Below are positions 6,615 to 9,019 of a stretch of DNA of 9,019 bases, one piece after another. This DNA is from Actinomycetota bacterium. Its GTDB lineage: Bacteria; Actinomycetota; Actinomycetes; Nanopelagicales; Nanopelagicaceae. The DNA lies in the NCBI GenBank assembly GCA_947371865.1, contig CANBRH010000038.1, positions 1 to 9,019 on the forward strand. The letters run 5' to 3'. Below the pieces are notes generated by a model that had not been told where the DNA came from, made no database searches, and was given only the letters and a program-made list of their open reading frames with translations. Both the position numbers and the translations under genes were made by a program. How positions within the stretch are numbered: position 1 is the stretch's first letter; each line of letters opens with the position of its first letter.

Positions 6615-7751
6615 TTACTTACCTGGAACTGCTGAAGCCCATGCGCTCTTCAGATCGTTTCCATTGGCTGATAGGTAGGTAGGACGAAGGTTTGAGATAT
6701 CGACGCTAGCAAAGCTAGCAGCGGCTGTTGGATCCAACATGGTGACTGGGATGACTGGAAGACCGCTCAGGGTTCCAGCAACGATCAAGTTCTGTGCTGC
6801 TGGTGAAAGAACCCAGTTAGTCAGAAGGCGAGCGCCGGTCTTGTTGTTAGAGCTTGAAGGGATACCCAAATAGGAAGCTCCACCAGTCAATGGTGGGTTA
6901 GCGATTTGAACAACCTTGATATTTGTTGGCATGGTGCCAGCCTTTTGAGCTGAAGCAAATTGATCTGACCAAACGGTTCCCATATCGACTAGACCGGTTG
7001 AAAGATCCTTCAGGGTTTCAGCGTTGTTTGCTGGGTAGGTGCCGTTCTGTCCATAGGTGTACTTGTTAAGTCCACGAAGGGTTTCAAGACCTTGGGCCCA
7101 CTTTGATTGCAGATCCTTGTTAGCTGTTAGAGCCAAGGTATTGCGATCGGCAGCAGAGAGGTACTTATCTACAACGGTCTGAACGAAGGCATATCCGCTT
7201 CCGCCACCTGATGGCACGTTGTAAGTGAATTTACCTGGGTTGGCCTTGATCCAAGCCAAGAGATCATCAAGGGTCTTTGGTGGTGTCTTGACGTGATCGC
7301 TGTTGTAAGCAAGGAGAACCGAAGAACCGCGGTACGGAATTCCACCTTTACCAGCGGCAAGAACTGACTTCGAAACATTCTTGATGTTAGGAAGCAGACC
7401 TGCGGTTGGGCGCCACAAGAGGCCGGCGGAACCTAGTTGCTGAACGAAGCCACCATCAATGACATCAACTTGGGGATCCTTGTGGAGAACCGCAGCGGCT
7501 GTGATCTTTGCAGTCTCTTGAGCATCGTGATCGCCATGAAGATCGAAGGTCACGGTTACCTTGTATTGTGGGTATGCAGCGGTGAACGCTGGGATAAGTT
7601 GCTTGACCCAGAGATCCTGAATGTTGGTATCTGCTGAGATGTAGACCTGGACAGTGCTGCTGGCGGCATGGGAAGTCTGAGCGGTTGCGCCCAGAGCCAA
7701 TACCGAAACAGCTGCAGCTACGAGAGCCTTAGCGAATTTATTCTTGAACAC
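6615..7751 (-). CDS. ABC importer extracellular solute-binding protein (family 1 / PotD-AfuA-like)
   Basis: This secreted receptor captures the solute for the downstream permeases. The start is GTG 7751, which has a strong GGAGGA six bases upstream and makes a 378-residue protein; the frame extends to ATG 7790 but that start has no ribosome site and would place a polar extension before the signal peptide. Residues 1-29 are a Sec signal: MFKNKF with lysines, a hydrophobic core ALVAAAVSVLALGA, then a likely cut after SHA. There is no cysteine and hence no lipobox. The mature part begins VQVYISADTN, with LIPAFTAAYPQYKVTVTF, a DGGFVQQL segment, LLAYNSDHV, and KTLDDLLAWIKANPGKFTYN then GGGSGYAFVQ, all typical of two-lobed family 1 binding proteins. 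The class covers iron, thiamine, polyamine, phosphonate and sugar-phosphate receptors, so the ligand is not determined. It heads the six-gene operon and has its own promoter. Confidence 0.9.
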   Translation of the reverse strand: MFKNKFAKALVAAAVSVLALGATAQTSHAASSTVQVYISADTNIQDLWVKQLIPAFTAAYPQYKVTVTFDLHGDHDAQETAKITAAAVLHKDPQVDVIDGGFVQQLGSAGLLWRPTAGLLPNIKNVSKSVLAAGKGGIPYRGSSVLLAYNSDHVKTPPKTLDDLLAWIKANPGKFTYNVPSGGGSGYAFVQTVVDKYLSAADRNTLALTANKDLQSKWAQGLETLRGLNKYTYGQNGTYPANNAETLKDLSTGLVDMGTVWSDQFASAQKAGTMPTNIKVVQIANPPLTGGASYLGIPSSSNNKTGARLLTNWVLSPAAQNLIVAGTLSGLPVIPVTMLDPTAAASFASVDISNLRPTYLSANGNDLKSAWASAVPGK

Positions 7752-7756
7752 TAATT

Positions 7757-7762
7757 TCCTCC
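7757..7762 (-). promoter_or_regulatory. Strong ribosome binding site of the solute-binding-protein gene
   Basis: The minus strand reads GGAGGA, then AATTA, then GTG at 7751. This near-consensus Shine-Dalgarno is the strongest in the window, decides the GTG start, and suits a protein made in excess over its membrane partners. Confidence 0.8.
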
Positions 7763-7811
7763 AATTTGATGCAGACGAGACAGGTGCCATCGCCTCATAT
7801 TGCGTGCCTTG

Positions 7812-7840
7812 ACCTTAAAGCCCCGTGTATGTCTAGTCAA
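7812..7840 (-). promoter_or_regulatory. Sigma-70-type promoter of the ABC-GDPD/IMPase-ROK operon
   Basis: On the minus strand TTGACT (7840-7835) and TAAGGT (7817-7812) are separated by exactly 17 bases. TAAGGT is a common actinobacterial -10 form. Transcription would begin near 7805, giving a leader of about 54 bases before GTG 7751. The whole interval 7752-7879 lacks a gene. A short inverted repeat (GGGC, 5-base loop, GCCC at 7849-7861) sits 8 bases upstream of the -35 box and could be part of an operator, but no regulator is encoded in the window. Confidence 0.65.
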
Positions 7841-7879
7841 TGAATTCAGGGCAAATCGCCCATGACAATTTGATAACAA

Positions 7880-8344
7880 TTACTCATCCTTCACCTCGCG
7901 CAGATGGAGGGTTCGCTCCAAGACCTGTGTTGACCGCAAGACTGCAAAAATCACAATTGTGAATATAGCGCCGAGCACTTGAAAACCTAAACCAACAGCA
8001 ACGCCCATCGCAGCTGTGGCGAAGACCGTTGCCGCGGTTGTTACGCCATAGACCGATCCGCGCTTACCGCTGAAGATAAGGCCAGCACCAAGAAAACCAA
8101 TACCAGTTATGACGGCATGCAGCGCTCTCGTGGGATCTCCTAGTTTGGCGATGGTATCCATAACTTCACCAATGCCCACGATCACAGAACAAGCACCAGC
8201 TACCAAGCCCATAGTGCGAGCGCCAGCGGATTTTCCGGCTCGATCTCGCTCCCAGCCGATAACCGAACCCAGAAGTACTGCGATGACGCAATTAATCCCG
8301 ATAGTGAACTGTGACCAGATATCGATCGAATGAAATCTAATCAT
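7880..8344 (-). CDS. MgtC/SapB-family membrane protein, single-domain
   Basis: This 154-residue protein is almost entirely membrane-embedded, with about five hydrophobic segments (roughly 13-31, 45-62, 75-92, 98-118, 119-138). Family hallmarks are GWERDRAGKSAGARTMGLV at 30-48, GIGFLGAGLIF at 81-91 and YGVTTAAT at 99-106. The C-terminal ACT-like cytosolic domain of longer MgtC proteins is absent; only a short charged tail (LERTLHLREVKDE) follows the last helix. MgtC proteins are linked to low-Mg growth and modulation of the F1Fo ATP synthase or membrane potential in pathogens; the role of short environmental homologues is poorly known. Its ATG lies 2 bases after the stop of the IolE-like gene, so it is probably translated from the same message, a partner not explained by inositol or sugar metabolism. 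Confidence 0.88.
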   Translation of the reverse strand: MIRFHSIDIWSQFTIGINCVIAVLLGSVIGWERDRAGKSAGARTMGLVAGACSVIVGIGEVMDTIAKLGDPTRALHAVITGIGFLGAGLIFSGKRGSVYGVTTAATVFATAAMGVAVGLGFQVLGAIFTIVIFAVLRSTQVLERTLHLREVKDE

Positions 8345-8346
8345 GG

Positions 8347-9018
8347 CTAGACCAATGACTTCAGGAAATTAATACTTTCGCGCACCGCCTCAACAGGTCC
8401 ACCTTCTCGGGAAGGCTCTGCCCCGAGCATGACATCTTGCTCGAGAACCAATTTTCCAGAGTAATTGATGGAATCGAGAAAACGAATGACTTCGCCAATT
8501 TGAGCATCTCCTTGGCCCAGCGGCTTGTACATTCCGGCCTTGACTTCGGCTGAATACGAGCTCAATTTATTTTGAATTCGAGAAGCTGCGGTCGCATCAC
8601 AATCTTTGAGGTGGACATGCTTAACGCGCGAACCAGCTTTCTGGGCAATCTCCAGCGGGCTTCCGCCGCCAACGACCACGTGGCCAGTATCTAGGCAGAG
8701 ATTGACATCAGTCTCTCCCAGTAAGAATTCCAAATCTGCAGGAGTTTCGAACATCGTGCCGGCATGTGGGTGAACGACCATTTGTAGACCAAAGCTTTTG
8801 GCGATCTCGGCAATTGCTGGCAAAGACTCGGCAAAGACAGCCTTGGCATTGGCATCCATGGGGTCCCGATGATCGTAATCTCCATCTTCGGCGGGCGTAG
8901 CAAGCACAAAGTTTTCAGCATTGAGTTCAGCCAATACGGCCGCCTGGCGCTTGGCGCGCTCGTACGAGGCGGCTAATCGGTCGGGTTTGTGAAGAACGAT
9001 GGGAACGAAAGCTCCGCA
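8347..9018 (-). CDS. IolE-like sugar phosphate isomerase/epimerase or inosose dehydratase, 5' end missing
   Basis: The frame is open to the right edge of the window with no stop, so the N-terminus is cut; 223 residues are visible of an expected length near 300. The TTG at 8934 is internal, because the upstream codons continue the fold with CGAFVPIVLHKPDR. This is an AP-endonuclease-2/xylose-isomerase-like TIM barrel. Motifs in order are HPHAGTMFET (from about 8772), CLDTGHVVVGGG (from about 8697), KHVHLKD, YKPLGQGDAQIGEVIRFL and LVLEQDVML. That order and wording (HPH-GTM, LDTGH, HLKD, PLGQGD, LEQD) closely recall IolE, myo-inosose-2 dehydratase, which acts in the cytosol in inositol catabolism using a divalent metal. 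Other barrel isomerases/epimerases share parts of this pattern, so IolE activity is probable rather than proven. Operonic with the MgtC gene downstream. Confidence 0.8.
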   Translation of the reverse strand, partial: CGAFVPIVLHKPDRLAASYERAKRQAAVLAELNAENFVLATPAEDGDYDHRDPMDANAKAVFAESLPAIAEIAKSFGLQMVVHPHAGTMFETPADLEFLLGETDVNLCLDTGHVVVGGGSPLEIAQKAGSRVKHVHLKDCDATAASRIQNKLSSYSAEVKAGMYKPLGQGDAQIGEVIRFLDSINYSGKLVLEQDVMLGAEPSREGGPVEAVRESINFLKSLV

Positions 9019-9019
9019 G

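Noticed and set aside
6705..6719. GCTAGC-aaa-GCTAGC repeat in the solute-binding-protein gene
   Set aside because: It encodes Ala-Ser-Phe-Ala-Ser within a conserved coding region; two short palindromes in coding DNA need no further function.
7752..7790. Longer solute-binding protein from ATG 7790
   Set aside because: The added 13 residues precede a normal signal peptide, and the strong GGAGGA lies inside this stretch, pointing to GTG 7751.
7849..7861. GGGC/GCCC repeat as an intrinsic terminator of the IolE-MgtC message
   Set aside because: The stem is only 4 bp and no T-run follows on the minus strand.

Overview
The window looks like a chromosomal carbohydrate/phosphoester uptake region from a bacterium, most likely an actinomycete-type Gram-positive with intermediate GC (about half, judged by eye). 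The hints are GTG as well as ATG starts, a TTGACT/TAAGGT-type promoter, a ThiP-like permease tail resembling actinobacterial homologues, and very tight gene packing. A streamlined freshwater actinobacterium would fit, but the taxonomy is inference only. No tRNA, rRNA, CRISPR array, transposase or phage gene was found. No gene-free stretch exceeds about 130 bases.

Layout. The left end (2-1330, plus strand) holds the 3' part of a ThiP/iron-type ABC permease, followed 9 bases later by a NagB-like sugar-phosphate deaminase/isomerase that lacks the usual catalytic Glu. These converge, with a 9-base stop-to-stop overlap, on a long minus-strand operon. Read in transcription order, that operon is: solute-binding protein (7751-6615), permease (6581-5640), permease (5640-4804), ATPase (4775-3756), a fused glycerophosphodiester phosphodiesterase/inositol-monophosphatase-type enzyme (3748-2225), and a divergent ROK-family kinase (2221-1322). 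A good sigma-70-like promoter lies at 7812-7840. Upstream on the same strand is a second pair: the 3' part of an IolE-like TIM-barrel dehydratase/isomerase (9018-8347) and a single-domain MgtC/SapB membrane protein (8344-7880).

How the parts may work together (inference). The ABC system would import a small organic solute. The fused phosphodiesterase-phosphatase immediately downstream suggests that solute is a phosphodiester or phosphomonoester, with a glycerophosphoinositol-like compound a reasonable candidate because an IolE-type inositol-pathway enzyme sits next door. The fusion would cleave the diester and strip the remaining phosphate, and the ROK protein could phosphorylate a released sugar or polyol. 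The most unusual items are the two-domain GDPD-IMPase enzyme and two strong RNA hairpins packed into the first 62 bases of the first permease gene, one of them sequestering its start codon.
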